Source: Bacteroidetes bacterium UBA2364
GTDB lineage: Bacteria; Bacteroidota; Rhodothermia; Rhodothermales; UBA2364
Assembly (NCBI GenBank): GCA_002344075.1
Contig: DDTM01000061.1
Span: forward strand, 1,311-18,396
DNA: 17,086 bases
Direction: 5' to 3'
This document shows positions 8,461 to 16,863 of the stretch, in pieces (within the stretch, counting starts at the first letter, position 1; every line of letters begins with the position of its first letter). A program made the position numbers and the translations under genes. The notes beneath the pieces were generated by a model. It saw nothing but the letters and a program-made list of their open reading frames with translations. It was not told where the DNA came from and made no database searches.

Positions 8461-9303
8461 TTAACCCAGATTTCCTTCGTCCTTCGAAAGTGCTTCTGCC
8501 AGCACAAGAATGAGTTCATCCGACATACCGGTAGAGCTAAACCCTCCGTCGTGGAAGAGGTTTTGCATCGTCACCATCCGTGTAAGGTCCGAAAGTAACG
8601 AAACCGTATAATCCGCACAAGAAGCCGCATCGGCATTGCCCAATGGCGATACGCGGTTTGCGAACTCAAACATGGCATCGAAGCCTTTAAGACCTTGTCC
8701 TGCAACCGTAATGGTTGGGCTTTGAGAAATGGTGTTCACTCGGATCTTCCGCTTACCGAGGTTGTAGCCGTAGGTACGTGCAATAGACTCCAAGAGCGCC
8801 TTTGCATCATTCATCTCGGAGTATTTTGAGAAAGTACGCTGCGCGCCAATATAGCTTAGCGCCACCACCGAAGATCCGTCTGCCAATGCTTCGGTATCCA
8901 AAGAAGCGCGGATGACACGGTGCAGGCTAATTGCAGAAATATCCAACGTTTTGTGCATGTTTTCATAGTCCAACTCGGTATAAGCAAGCCCTTTACGAAT
9001 GTTAATGCTTTGCCCGATAGCATGGACGATAAAATCAATTTGTCCACCAAAATGGGACTTTGTTTCTTCGAAAAGTGTCTTCAGGTCTTCATCACTGGTG
9101 GCATCCGCATAAATAACAGGGCTATTTCCTGTTATCTCAGACAGTTTGGTTAAATTTCCAAATCGCTTCGTAACGGGCGCATTAGAAAGCACAAACTGCG
9201 CCCCTTCCCGATGGGCCGCCTCGGCAATGGCCCAAGCAATGGAGGTTTCAATCATGGCACCAAAGATGACGCCCTTTTTTCCTTTTAAGAGTCCGTAACT
9301 CAT
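8461..9303 (-). CDS. fabI: Enoyl-[acyl-carrier-protein] reductase (NADH)
   Basis: This 280-residue cytoplasmic enzyme reduces the trans-2-enoyl-ACP double bond, the last step of each fatty-acid elongation cycle. It is an atypical short-chain dehydrogenase. The nucleotide-binding start has GVIFGAMIETSIAWAIA, the FabI variant of the Rossmann motif with the SIAW segment. The catalytic pair is Tyr161 and Lys168 (Y-x6-K in KYSEMNDAK), with the second conserved Tyr151 in LSYIGAQR. NTISQSPTIT and the following loop form the substrate and inhibitor site region. Length is slightly above the usual 260 or so, owing to the C-terminal tail. No Shine-Dalgarno is seen. It heads the minus-strand cluster with the HAD phosphatase. 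Confidence 0.92.
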   Translation of the reverse strand: MSYGLLKGKKGVIFGAMIETSIAWAIAEAAHREGAQFVLSNAPVTKRFGNLTKLSEITGNSPVIYADATSDEDLKTLFEETKSHFGGQIDFIVHAIGQSINIRKGLAYTELDYENMHKTLDISAISLHRVIRASLDTEALADGSSVVALSYIGAQRTFSKYSEMNDAKALLESIARTYGYNLGKRKIRVNTISQSPTITVAGQGLKGFDAMFEFANRVSPLGNADAASCADYTVSLLSDLTRMVTMQNLFHDGGFSSTGMSDELILVLAEALSKDEGNLG

Positions 9304-9556
9304 AATCTGTTATACTTGAGGGGGATTGGGTGTACGCCGAGAAGTTACGATCAACTGTATCCCGGACACAGAAAACAGCCCAAACACACAAAAAAGGTGA
9401 TACAAAACGACTTTTTACCGTTTAAAAACATGCTTAAAAGCTTTTCTTATAAGACAGGCAACATCCTATAAAAATTTAGCCTTGGGCGGCTTTATTCGTC
9501 TGGAGGATTCGCCGAGGCGTCTCCAAGAAACCAAAACCATTTTGTTTACAATGTAC

Positions 9557-9928
9557 TTATGCGCGGGCAGGTGTATAAGATAACCACTTTTCGAGCGAAG
9601 CGATGATTTGTTCCTGTGAAAAAGGTTTAGGCACAAAGTCGGTGTAGCCAGCATCACGACAAATTTCACGATGGCGCTTAAACACATAGCCACTCAGGGC
9701 AATAATTGGAAGGTGCGGATGGGTGCGCCTCAATTCCAGAACAGCCTCATCTCCGTCCATACCCTCGCCAAATCCAACATCCATGATTACCGCATCTGGC
9801 GGATTTGAACGGACATAGTTTATGGCCTCTTCAGCAGAAGCCAATGTAACGACTTCATACTGGTCTTTCAGAAAAAAATACAGCAATCGGCGAAGGAAAG
9901 GATCGTCATCCACAGCCAAAATTTTCAT
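9557..9928 (-). CDS. Stand-alone CheY-like response regulator receiver
   Basis: This 123-residue protein consists of one receiver domain with no output domain. The acidic pocket is Asp7-Asp8 (VDDDP), the phosphorylation site is Asp50 (VIMDV), and the signalling residues are Ser79 (ALSG) and Lys101 (PKPF). It should be phosphorylated by a histidine kinase and act through protein contacts, as CheY or Spo0F do. No kinase gene is adjacent, so its partner is unknown. It is on the same strand as fabI but 253 bp upstream of it, which suggests a separate transcription unit. Confidence 0.88.
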   Translation of the reverse strand: MKILAVDDDPFLRRLLYFFLKDQYEVVTLASAEEAINYVRSNPPDAVIMDVGFGEGMDGDEAVLELRRTHPHLPIIALSGYVFKRHREICRDAGYTDFVPKPFSQEQIIASLEKWLSYTPARA

Positions 9929-10005
9929 ATTATTGGAATCGTTATAAGAGGGCTACATGTAAATAGTGCAATAATCATACCGAAAAAAAACAATCATCCT
10001 GTACA

Positions 10006-10035
10006 TAAAAAAGCCCCTTTCATAAAAAAGAGGCT
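10006..10035 (-). terminator. Rho-independent terminator of the M30-like protease gene
   Basis: Read on the minus strand, AGCCTCTTT and AAAGGGGCT form a nine-pair stem with one U-G pair and a loop of about six bases, followed by a run of Ts. The stem starts 26 bases after the stop codon of the protease gene. On the plus strand the U-G position becomes a C-A mismatch, so it is oriented for the minus-strand transcript. Confidence 0.8.
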
Positions 10036-10060
10036 ATCATCAAAACCGAGATTAAAGGCT

Positions 10061-12517
10061 TTATTTGATCAACATCATCCGCTTAGAAATTCGTTGTCCA
10101 CCCGATTCCAACGTATAGAAGTATAAGCCACTCGGCCAGTTTTGGGCCTGTAGTTGCACTGAATACACTCCGGCTACTTGCTGCTGATTTACTACATTCT
10201 CCACCAACCTTCCTAATGTATCATAAACAGTTAGTTTCACATATCCCGATTTAGGCAATGTATATTGAAAACTCGTTTCCGGATTAAAGGGATTGGGATA
10301 ATTCTGCGATAACACGATACGATCAGGCAAATTTGTTTCGCTATCCACTGCCGAGATTTTACGGATTAAAAATGTAGCCCGAATGGGAAGGGTGGCATTG
10401 CTGACCGTTAGGGAAGCAGAAAGTACGGTACCATTTAATGCCCGCCATGCTTTGGAAGCACCCATAAAAAAGGACGTATTTTCGCCACTGAAATATGAGG
10501 CTGCAACTAACATGTAATTTAAGTCGCTCCCGGCCTCTCTATACCCAACAAATACGGTGTCTGGCAGGGCACTTAATTGTGCGGCATAAGGAACCAAGTC
10601 TATTTCAAAAAAATTAAACCCAACGCGAGGGACATCATACGCACGCGGGTCGGTAACGTCCAATTCAAACAATACATCGCCGGGTAATCCCTTTCCATTA
10701 CTTTTCCAAACTGTTAATTTCACATCTCTTGGTGCATCCGTAGAAAGCCCAAAACTGGTATCTTGGCTCCGGTAGTACGGCGATAAAGACACTTTTTGTA
10801 GTTGTGTGGCATTTAAAGGTTTGATAAAACGGGTTGCAAGGGCATTGCTTTCATTGCCACCAAGAGAAAAGAAAAAATACGACCCTGAATCGGGGTCTTG
10901 ATAAACCAAAGTATTTTCACCATACTTAAGCTCATTTGAAGTCGTTGCAAGTTCTGCCGACCATGACGTGACAAACCGAACAGCAGGCGTGTATCCCGCG
11001 CTTCGGCTGGGGTTTGCATTGCTAATAATGAGCGCCACCGAGGTAAATTCTCCGGAAATAGTCTCGGAAGCGGCCCCCAAGGTCAGGTCTTTTACTTCCG
11101 TAACGCCGCCCACAGGTTTCAAAATGAGACGAGCACGGGTAACGCCCCGATAGTCGCTGAGCGTTCCGCCTGCATCCGCTACGGGGTCTATCTGGATTTT
11201 AAAGTCTTTCACCGTATTCCACCGAAAATAAGCCACGCCACCGGGCTGTATTTTGGTCGTGGTTTGGGTTTTTTCGGTTCCAACCCCGCCATCAAAATCA
11301 CCATCGTAACTCACGTTTCGGAAAAAACTCCGGCGGTATCGGTTTTGATAGCCAAATCGCGGGTCTAAGGTGTAGGAATTTACCAAATTGGCGGTGTGCC
11401 AGTTGTGTACCAAGGTTTCTAAACTAAGATTATTAGGCGTTTTCCCGAGTACATTGCGGTATCCGGTGATGCCAGTGGCGGTGTCTTGGGTCAAACCTCC
11501 GGTTAAGGTTGCACCAATTTGCTCGGCCATATAGGTAGTAAACAAGCCCGCTCGTTGATAGTCATTCTGGGTAAGGTTGTCATCTCCGGAAGACAAAGAG
11601 CGCCAATCCAACAGATAAACATTGTTTTCGGCCACTTGCGAAAACCCGATGGTTGGAATAGAAAAAGTACTGAGGTAGTAGATTAGTCGTCCAGAAAAGC
11701 CATTATACAATTCTGCCCACTCTGAAAGACCCTCGTCCACAAAAGTAACTTCGAGGTTGTCGTAGTTGATACGGATTAAGTGCTGGTACTCGTGTGCAGC
11801 GGTAGCCATCAGTTCTGGAATCCCATTACCTAAACTGGGATAGGTATCTAAGTGGATAATGTCGCGGTTATTGCCATTGCCACCCGATCCGGGCAAGTCT
11901 TGTGGCGAAACATATCCCGCTATCGCAGAAGCGTTCCCTTCTGGGTCATAATTATCGGGGATGTTGTATAGCAACGCATCTAACTTCCCGTCATTATCGC
12001 TATTGGGAGGCTGGCCAAACAATTCTTGATCGGCTTGAATAATGCCTTTAGTCGTAAATGCAGGCGTTTTAGCCGTCATATAAGCCACTACCGAGTCTAA
12101 AGCCGTACTCCGAATACGTTTTGCAGCAATTTCGTCCAATTCCACCCAAAAATTAGCAAGGTCATGTATTCTCTCTAAACGAAATTTCAGGGTGATGTTG
12201 CGGTTATTCTTGAAGTCTCGTACCCGAAATGCAAGGGTATCTCCTAGTTTAGCTGGGGATTCTTTTTTAAGTAAAGCCTGCCCGCCATTTTTTTTCCACT
12301 CCCGAAATCCGGCAAGGGTACGTTGTCCCTCTTCGCTGTTCACCAACTGATCGGTAATATGCAGATTTTTAGCCATTCTCGCATTAGGCAACCCCATTTC
12401 TGCTTTTTTAGCCAAAACAGTTGGGTTCCCTGGTAGCGGTAGGAGTTGTTCTTGTGCAAAAGCCGTACTCGCCCCTCCACCAAGCAAACAAATTAGGAAG
12501 AACGCTTTTTTCAACAT
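10061..12517 (-). CDS. Secreted M30-like zinc metalloprotease with T9SS sorting domain
   Basis: This 818-residue protein has a signal peptide (1-21, ending TAFA-Q), a pro-region, and a protease core with the zinc motif HEYQH (242-246). DEGLSEWAE (261-269) follows and probably supplies the third ligand, most likely Glu262. This resembles the hyicolysin-type peptidase family M30. A calcium-loop-like DNDGKLD lies at about 175-181. The central part (about 400-730) appears to be beta-rich domains. Residues from about 732 are a type A T9SS sorting domain (NYPNPFNP, LTVYDTLGRLV, WPSGLYFYTL, ending KRMMLIK). The protein should therefore cross the outer membrane through the type IX system and be surface-attached or released. 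It is a single-gene unit with its own terminator. Confidence 0.8.
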   Translation of the reverse strand: MLKKAFFLICLLGGGASTAFAQEQLLPLPGNPTVLAKKAEMGLPNARMAKNLHITDQLVNSEEGQRTLAGFREWKKNGGQALLKKESPAKLGDTLAFRVRDFKNNRNITLKFRLERIHDLANFWVELDEIAAKRIRSTALDSVVAYMTAKTPAFTTKGIIQADQELFGQPPNSDNDGKLDALLYNIPDNYDPEGNASAIAGYVSPQDLPGSGGNGNNRDIIHLDTYPSLGNGIPELMATAAHEYQHLIRINYDNLEVTFVDEGLSEWAELYNGFSGRLIYYLSTFSIPTIGFSQVAENNVYLLDWRSLSSGDDNLTQNDYQRAGLFTTYMAEQIGATLTGGLTQDTATGITGYRNVLGKTPNNLSLETLVHNWHTANLVNSYTLDPRFGYQNRYRRSFFRNVSYDGDFDGGVGTEKTQTTTKIQPGGVAYFRWNTVKDFKIQIDPVADAGGTLSDYRGVTRARLILKPVGGVTEVKDLTLGAASETISGEFTSVALIISNANPSRSAGYTPAVRFVTSWSAELATTSNELKYGENTLVYQDPDSGSYFFFSLGGNESNALATRFIKPLNATQLQKVSLSPYYRSQDTSFGLSTDAPRDVKLTVWKSNGKGLPGDVLFELDVTDPRAYDVPRVGFNFFEIDLVPYAAQLSALPDTVFVGYREAGSDLNYMLVAASYFSGENTSFFMGASKAWRALNGTVLSASLTVSNATLPIRATFLIRKISAVDSETNLPDRIVLSQNYPNPFNPETSFQYTLPKSGYVKLTVYDTLGRLVENVVNQQQVAGVYSVQLQAQNWPSGLYFYTLESGGQRISKRMMLIK

Positions 12518-12704
12518 GTCATTTTGTTTTTTTGATTAAAAATGGTAAGATACTCCACATTCACGAATTTGCTACCACCGCCACCATATTTTGATCTATA
12601 GAGCCGCCAGAAACGCTAAGAACGCCACAGAAACGAATGGATGTGACCAACCCAATAAGCCGAATACCACAAAATTATCTTTACCCATAAATATTCGTTT
12701 AATG

Positions 12705-12739
12705 ACAAAAGCCCACGATACTAAACCGCAGGCTTTTGT
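12705..12739. terminator. Probable bidirectional hairpin terminator
   Basis: ACAAAAGCC (12705-12713) and GGCTTTTGT (12731-12739) form a perfect nine-pair stem around a 17-base loop, 20 bases after the stop of the 1112-residue gene on the minus strand. The U-rich part lies within the stem's descending arm, and a short T-run follows on the plus side. It most likely ends the minus-strand transcript of that gene. The rest of the intergenic region (12518-12758) holds nothing else recognised. Confidence 0.65.
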
Positions 12740-12758
12740 TTTGAAGAAATATCAAGAT

Positions 12759-15700
12759 TTATTTCACCAACATCAGTTTTCCTGATCGAATTTGCTCGCC
12801 GATCGCAAGTTTGTAGAAATAGACACCACTTGCAAAAGAAGTGGCCTGCCACATCACTTGATGTACGCCTTGAGGTTGTTTCTGATTCACCAATACCGAC
12901 ACTTCGCGCCCTGTAACATCGTAAACCGTGAGGCGCACATTCGCTTCTTGTGGCAAGTTGTACGACAGTGTGGTACTTGGATTAAACGGATTCGGATATG
13001 CGGTGATTTGCACCGTTTCGTTTGTGTTCAATGCCGTCGTTGTTTCGGGTTCATCGCTCATCACCTCATTCATGCTATTCGGCGCTTTTGTTTCGCCGAG
13101 TGCGGCCAAAAACATATCCAAATCTTGTTTTTGGCGCTCGTCTTGCGGTTTCGCATTTGCCAACGTCGCTTTTGCCTTGCTGTCATCGCCTATTTGACGG
13201 TACAACTGCGCCATACTGAGTTGCGCATAGAAACCTGCTATGCCTTTATCCCCATTGGCAAGCGTTTTCAGTGTATTGATGGCATCGGCTGTTTTGCCTT
13301 CACTTGCGTCTAAAAGAGCAGATGCTTCCAATGCCGTTAGATACAATGGATCGTTTTTCTTGAGCTTTTGTGTTACAAAGCCGCGTTGTTGCGCTCCTTT
13401 TTGGTATTGCGTCGAAAGTTGCCCAATCTGCGTAAGTGCCATTTGTGCTTCGGGGATCTTGCCACTATTGACCACGACTTGCAGGTCGGCGAGCGCTTCC
13501 TCGATTTTACCTACGCCCGCTTTGCCGAGTGCCGAAAGCAACGAAACATCGGTGGCTTTGTCGCCACTTGCCGAGAAATTAATACCCATGCCACGCACTT
13601 GTGTGCTTGTTTCATTGGCGCGTGCGAGTGCGGTGCTAACGCCTGCACAATTGGGTGCGCCCATTGAACCGTTGTAGTAGATAGGCGATCCGCTCATCGT
13701 CGGCGAATTGCTCCAATAATTGCTATTGGCATAGATGTATCCGCCACCAAAGGCTTCTAAGGACGAACTTGCGCTATCGCAAAAATGATTGTGCGAGCCA
13801 TAACCATAGTACAAGCCACCAAGAATAGCACCGTTATAACCTGCACTTAATTTGCCACCTTTAATTTTATCGTTGCCCAATGTAGCGGTCGTGTTCGCGG
13901 TGTACAACGCGGTACTGCCATTCGCTTGGATAATTTGGCTATTGCTTACATACACAGGCAAGCCATACGTTTTGATCGCGGTATCGGACGCACTCTTGAT
14001 CTTAGAATTGTTGATATTGATGGTATTGCTACCGCCGTATTGATTGGCAGAAATTGCTGATTTTACGCCGCCCGAAGGTACGTCTATCTCGCTATTGTTA
14101 AATGTTACGCTTGCACTATTCACACTTAGTGCTGCGCCACCCCAACCGCTGACTTGTAGAATTTTACTCTGATCGAAGGTCGCACTGCTGCCGTAATTCA
14201 TGTAAATGCCGCCCCATGTGCCAATTCCTTTTCCTGCCATTGTGGTGTTTCTGATGTTAATGCCTGTTCCGTTCAAAAACAGTTGCGAGTTGGTGTCAAA
14301 AGACAAGGTGGAAGCTGTTCCCAATGTACCAATGGTAGGCGAACCTGTTAGTGTAAATGATCCATTCAGTTCGGCATTGCTTGCTCTTCGGATGTTTCGA
14401 GGATCGTTGTTGAAGTTATAAAAAGTAGAAAGCACTTTGTTTGTACTTGTACTTGCTAAGTAATTGCTCCATACATTAAAGTTAAAGCTATCGCCTGATT
14501 TTACAATGTCAGTAATAGCAACTCTTTGGTCTAAGTTTGAAGCATGAAAATTTTGTGTAACTACCGAGAAAGGGGAATATACATCGCCTGGAATGTAGCC
14601 GCCATGCCGTTTATTTAGAACACCTGGACCTCTTCTATTTCGCCCAATGCCGCCATTAGGCATGGATGCAAATCCCCAAATACTAAAAGGATCATTACAT
14701 AAAGCAGAACCGTCATTTGCTTTGTATATGTAGACTCCTTCATCTGGTAAATAATAGTCTGCACCATCGCCATCATCTTCACCAATTACTCCTTGAATTG
14801 ACGCTCTATCAAGAATAGAAATTCGTTGTCGTGCTTCTACCACAATATCTCCACACTTATTTGTTGATCCGTTTCTTATCCAAAGTACATCATTAGAAGT
14901 AAAATCAGATGTTGTTGGCTCTATCAAACTGTATACGGAATTATTTGTAATGCTATTTATATCCACATACTGAATATTTGCCCAACCGAGTTTAATGCGA
15001 TCTGGGGCGCTGAAAGCTAAGTCGTGTCCTCCTCCTGTAATACTAAAATGGTCTACCCAATCTGAGTTTAAGGGCGTTGATTCTGTTCCATCTGCATGAT
15101 ATACAAATTGATGATGTGCAATTTCGTGGATTGTAGTACGCATTACTTTTTTCTTTTGTTGTCCTACAACAAGTACACCAGAGCCGCCAAGATAATCGCC
15201 TTTAATTTCTTTATTTCCTAACTTTAATGCAGGAAATCCAGTAGCAAAAAGGTTTCCTCTACTTAAGCCGGCATAACTAAACTCTTGTTGTGAGAATATA
15301 AGTCCATTTGCAAATCTATAAATCAATACAACCATATCAAATACCCCATCAGCCGTTCTATTGGCAGCGGGATGTCCGTTTCCATTTTGGTATTCGTCCC
15401 AATAAGAAGCAGAAAAATCAATGCCAACAGGATTATCTCGGACATACTTGATAATTTCATATCCAATTTTATCGCCAGGATATTGAAAAGGAGATGGAGA
15501 ATTTACATAATCTGTTCTATTCAAAGATGTAACATAAGTGTGCGGCCACACTCTACCTCTAACCGTAAATTTGCCATTTGAGATTTTATTATAATAATCG
15601 GTCAAGGAATTCGCTGTAATGACACTACTATTTGGCATATCAACCAATCCGTTTTGCGCCCAAGCAGGCAATTGGCGCATATGCGTAGGATCTGTTCCAT

Positions 15701-16097
15701 TTGCAGGTAAGTTAGCAGGCCATTCAGAAGTAGCATTCTCTGTCCAAGACTGATAACCTCCAACTTGCCAACTATCTTGATTTAAAGTACCATTGGGTGC
15801 ACAATTATTGTACATTACACCAGAAAACGTAGGTTGTCCAGTAGTGCTATTATATCCTGTGAATTGACGACAGTCTTGGTATGTATCATCCTTAAACTGT
15901 ACAAAGATAAACAAAGCATTGATATTGCCTGTGCGAGGCACATAATCTAACGTTCCACCAATTATGTTTGAGGAATTAGCAGATAATAAACTGTAACCAT
16001 TGCTTGTTGGAGGTTTTGTACCGCATTGAGCGTCAAGGCTTTGAGGAAGATAATAAAGCACAATGACAAAAAGTACTTTTGAGATTAAAGATTTCAT
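12759..16097 (-). CDS. Large secreted M6/metzincin-like protease with beta-helix, helical-repeat and T9SS domains
   Basis: This 1112-residue protein has a signal peptide (1-23). Residues about 55-545 resemble immune-inhibitor-A type M6 proteases: HEIAHHQFVYH (324-334) fits the spaced HExxHxxxxxH zinc site, followed by APDRIKLGW (364-372), VVEARQ (419-424) and GVYIYKAND (454-462), which match conserved M6 segments. About 575-815 is a Gly/Asn/Ser-rich parallel beta-helix with short repeated turns. About 850-1000 is alpha-helical with tetratricopeptide-like pairs. Residues 1030-1112 are a type A T9SS sorting domain (AYPNPFNP to KLMLVK). It should be a surface or released protease with an adhesive stalk. 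Base composition changes sharply near residue 552. It begins 23 bp after the small secreted gene and has a strong ribosome binding site. Confidence 0.8.
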   Translation of the reverse strand: MKSLISKVLFVIVLYYLPQSLDAQCGTKPPTSNGYSLLSANSSNIIGGTLDYVPRTGNINALFIFVQFKDDTYQDCRQFTGYNSTTGQPTFSGVMYNNCAPNGTLNQDSWQVGGYQSWTENATSEWPANLPANGTDPTHMRQLPAWAQNGLVDMPNSSVITANSLTDYYNKISNGKFTVRGRVWPHTYVTSLNRTDYVNSPSPFQYPGDKIGYEIIKYVRDNPVGIDFSASYWDEYQNGNGHPAANRTADGVFDMVVLIYRFANGLIFSQQEFSYAGLSRGNLFATGFPALKLGNKEIKGDYLGGSGVLVVGQQKKKVMRTTIHEIAHHQFVYHADGTESTPLNSDWVDHFSITGGGHDLAFSAPDRIKLGWANIQYVDINSITNNSVYSLIEPTTSDFTSNDVLWIRNGSTNKCGDIVVEARQRISILDRASIQGVIGEDDGDGADYYLPDEGVYIYKANDGSALCNDPFSIWGFASMPNGGIGRNRRGPGVLNKRHGGYIPGDVYSPFSVVTQNFHASNLDQRVAITDIVKSGDSFNFNVWSNYLASTSTNKVLSTFYNFNNDPRNIRRASNAELNGSFTLTGSPTIGTLGTASTLSFDTNSQLFLNGTGINIRNTTMAGKGIGTWGGIYMNYGSSATFDQSKILQVSGWGGAALSVNSASVTFNNSEIDVPSGGVKSAISANQYGGSNTININNSKIKSASDTAIKTYGLPVYVSNSQIIQANGSTALYTANTTATLGNDKIKGGKLSAGYNGAILGGLYYGYGSHNHFCDSASSSLEAFGGGYIYANSNYWSNSPTMSGSPIYYNGSMGAPNCAGVSTALARANETSTQVRGMGINFSASGDKATDVSLLSALGKAGVGKIEEALADLQVVVNSGKIPEAQMALTQIGQLSTQYQKGAQQRGFVTQKLKKNDPLYLTALEASALLDASEGKTADAINTLKTLANGDKGIAGFYAQLSMAQLYRQIGDDSKAKATLANAKPQDERQKQDLDMFLAALGETKAPNSMNEVMSDEPETTTALNTNETVQITAYPNPFNPSTTLSYNLPQEANVRLTVYDVTGREVSVLVNQKQPQGVHQVMWQATSFASGVYFYKLAIGEQIRSGKLMLVK

Positions 16098-16102
16098 AAT
16101 TA

Positions 16103-16110
16103 CCTCCTTT
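16103..16110 (-). promoter_or_regulatory. Strong Shine-Dalgarno of the 1112-residue protease gene
   Basis: On the minus strand AAAGGAGGTAATTATG places a full AGGAGG five to six bases before the ATG at 16097. This fixes the start. None of the other genes in the window has a comparable ribosome binding site. Confidence 0.85.
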
Positions 16111-16120
16111 TGTAGATGGT

Positions 16121-16774
16121 TTAGTGGTTAATAATAAGTGGTAATTTGAAAATTTCTTTTGAGTTGGTAATAGTTATGATGTAATACCCACTGGGAAAAT
16201 GGCTTAAATTTATGGGAAATAGATTTTTTCCAGAAAAAGAGTACATATCCTTGAATGTTTGAAGTTGTTGCCCTGTTAAATTCCAAATATCTACTTTGAA
16301 AGTATCATTTTGTATAGCATTCCACTCTATAAGTGCAGAACTTTGAGAGGGATTTGGGTATAAAGAAAAACGTATCTTAGAAAAAATGGTTTCGGATGGT
16401 TCGTTTGAAGTACCAAGAACGACAGAAATACTATTACTGGATGACCATTCACTTGTTTGAGTTGGGCTTATGGCTCTCACACGCCATTTATAAATGATTT
16501 TATCAGAATTCCTAAAAGAAACAAGTCTGATTAAGTCAGCCGTTTCTATCTGATAATACAATTTTGCAAAATTATCTTCTGATTTTGAAACTTGTAATTC
16601 GTATGCAGTTGCGGTTTCAACTTTATTCCAACTAAAAGGTATAAATGGGAATTCTCCGCTCAAACTTGCCTCTATACTGTTTAGCGGTTTCAAATTCGTA
16701 GGCGCAGGCAATCCACTTTGCGCGTAAATCGGCACAGTCCACAGCCAGCAAGTAAGCAAGAAGTATTTTTTCAT
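16121..16774 (-). CDS. Small secreted Fn3-like protein with T9SS sorting domain
   Basis: This 217-residue protein has a signal peptide (1-18, ending IYA-Q). Residues about 22-118 look like a fibronectin type III or similar beta-sandwich, with the pattern APTNLKPLN, FSWNKVETATAYELQVSK and YKWRVRAIS. From about 133 a T9SS type A sorting domain follows (LYPNPSQSSALIEW, DIWNLTGQQLQTF, FPSGYYIITITN, ending FKLPLIINH). It has no catalytic motif and probably binds a ligand or carbohydrate, or supports the protease encoded 23 bp downstream on the same strand. Base composition is AT-rich, like the N-terminal half of that protease. No Shine-Dalgarno is seen. The start is supported by the signal peptide. 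Confidence 0.75.
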   Translation of the reverse strand: MKKYFLLTCWLWTVPIYAQSGLPAPTNLKPLNSIEASLSGEFPFIPFSWNKVETATAYELQVSKSEDNFAKLYYQIETADLIRLVSFRNSDKIIYKWRVRAISPTQTSEWSSSNSISVVLGTSNEPSETIFSKIRFSLYPNPSQSSALIEWNAIQNDTFKVDIWNLTGQQLQTFKDMYSFSGKNLFPINLSHFPSGYYIITITNSKEIFKLPLIINH

Positions 16775-16821
16775 GGTCGTATTGGTTTAGTGATAAGTTA
16801 CAGAAGAATAATTGGCATTTA

Positions 16822-16857
16822 TTAACAAAACGCTTAACAAAATGCTTAACAAAATTC
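16822..16857. repeat. Three 12-bp tandem repeats (TTAACAAAAnnC)
   Basis: The units are TTAACAAAACGC, TTAACAAAATGC and TTAACAAAATTC, back to back, differing only at the last positions. They lie 48 bp upstream of the ATG of the small secreted protein and just after the stop of the AraC-type regulator gene. On the minus strand each unit reads as a TTTTGTTAA block, so TTTG, the Bacteroidota -33 motif, recurs every 12 bp. They may be regulator-binding or promoter sites for the two secreted genes, but this is inferred from position only. Confidence 0.7.
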
Positions 16858-16863
16858 GTAGCG

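Noticed and set aside
8454..8519. N-terminal extension of the HAD phosphatase
   Set aside because: The extra residues overlap the fabI coding end and precede the conserved MIELFISDIDG start, so the ATG at 8453 is preferred.
9434..9443. AAAAGCTTTT palindrome upstream of fabI
   Set aside because: A 10-bp AT-rich palindrome is expected by chance at this composition and has no supporting context.
9481..9527. GC-rich partial hairpin (CGCC/GGCG, GGAG/CTCC) downstream of the response regulator
   Set aside because: Pairing is interrupted and no T-run follows, so it is not a convincing terminator or structured RNA.
16822..16857. CRISPR array
   Set aside because: The units are contiguous 12-mers without spacers, far too short for CRISPR repeats, and no cas gene is present.
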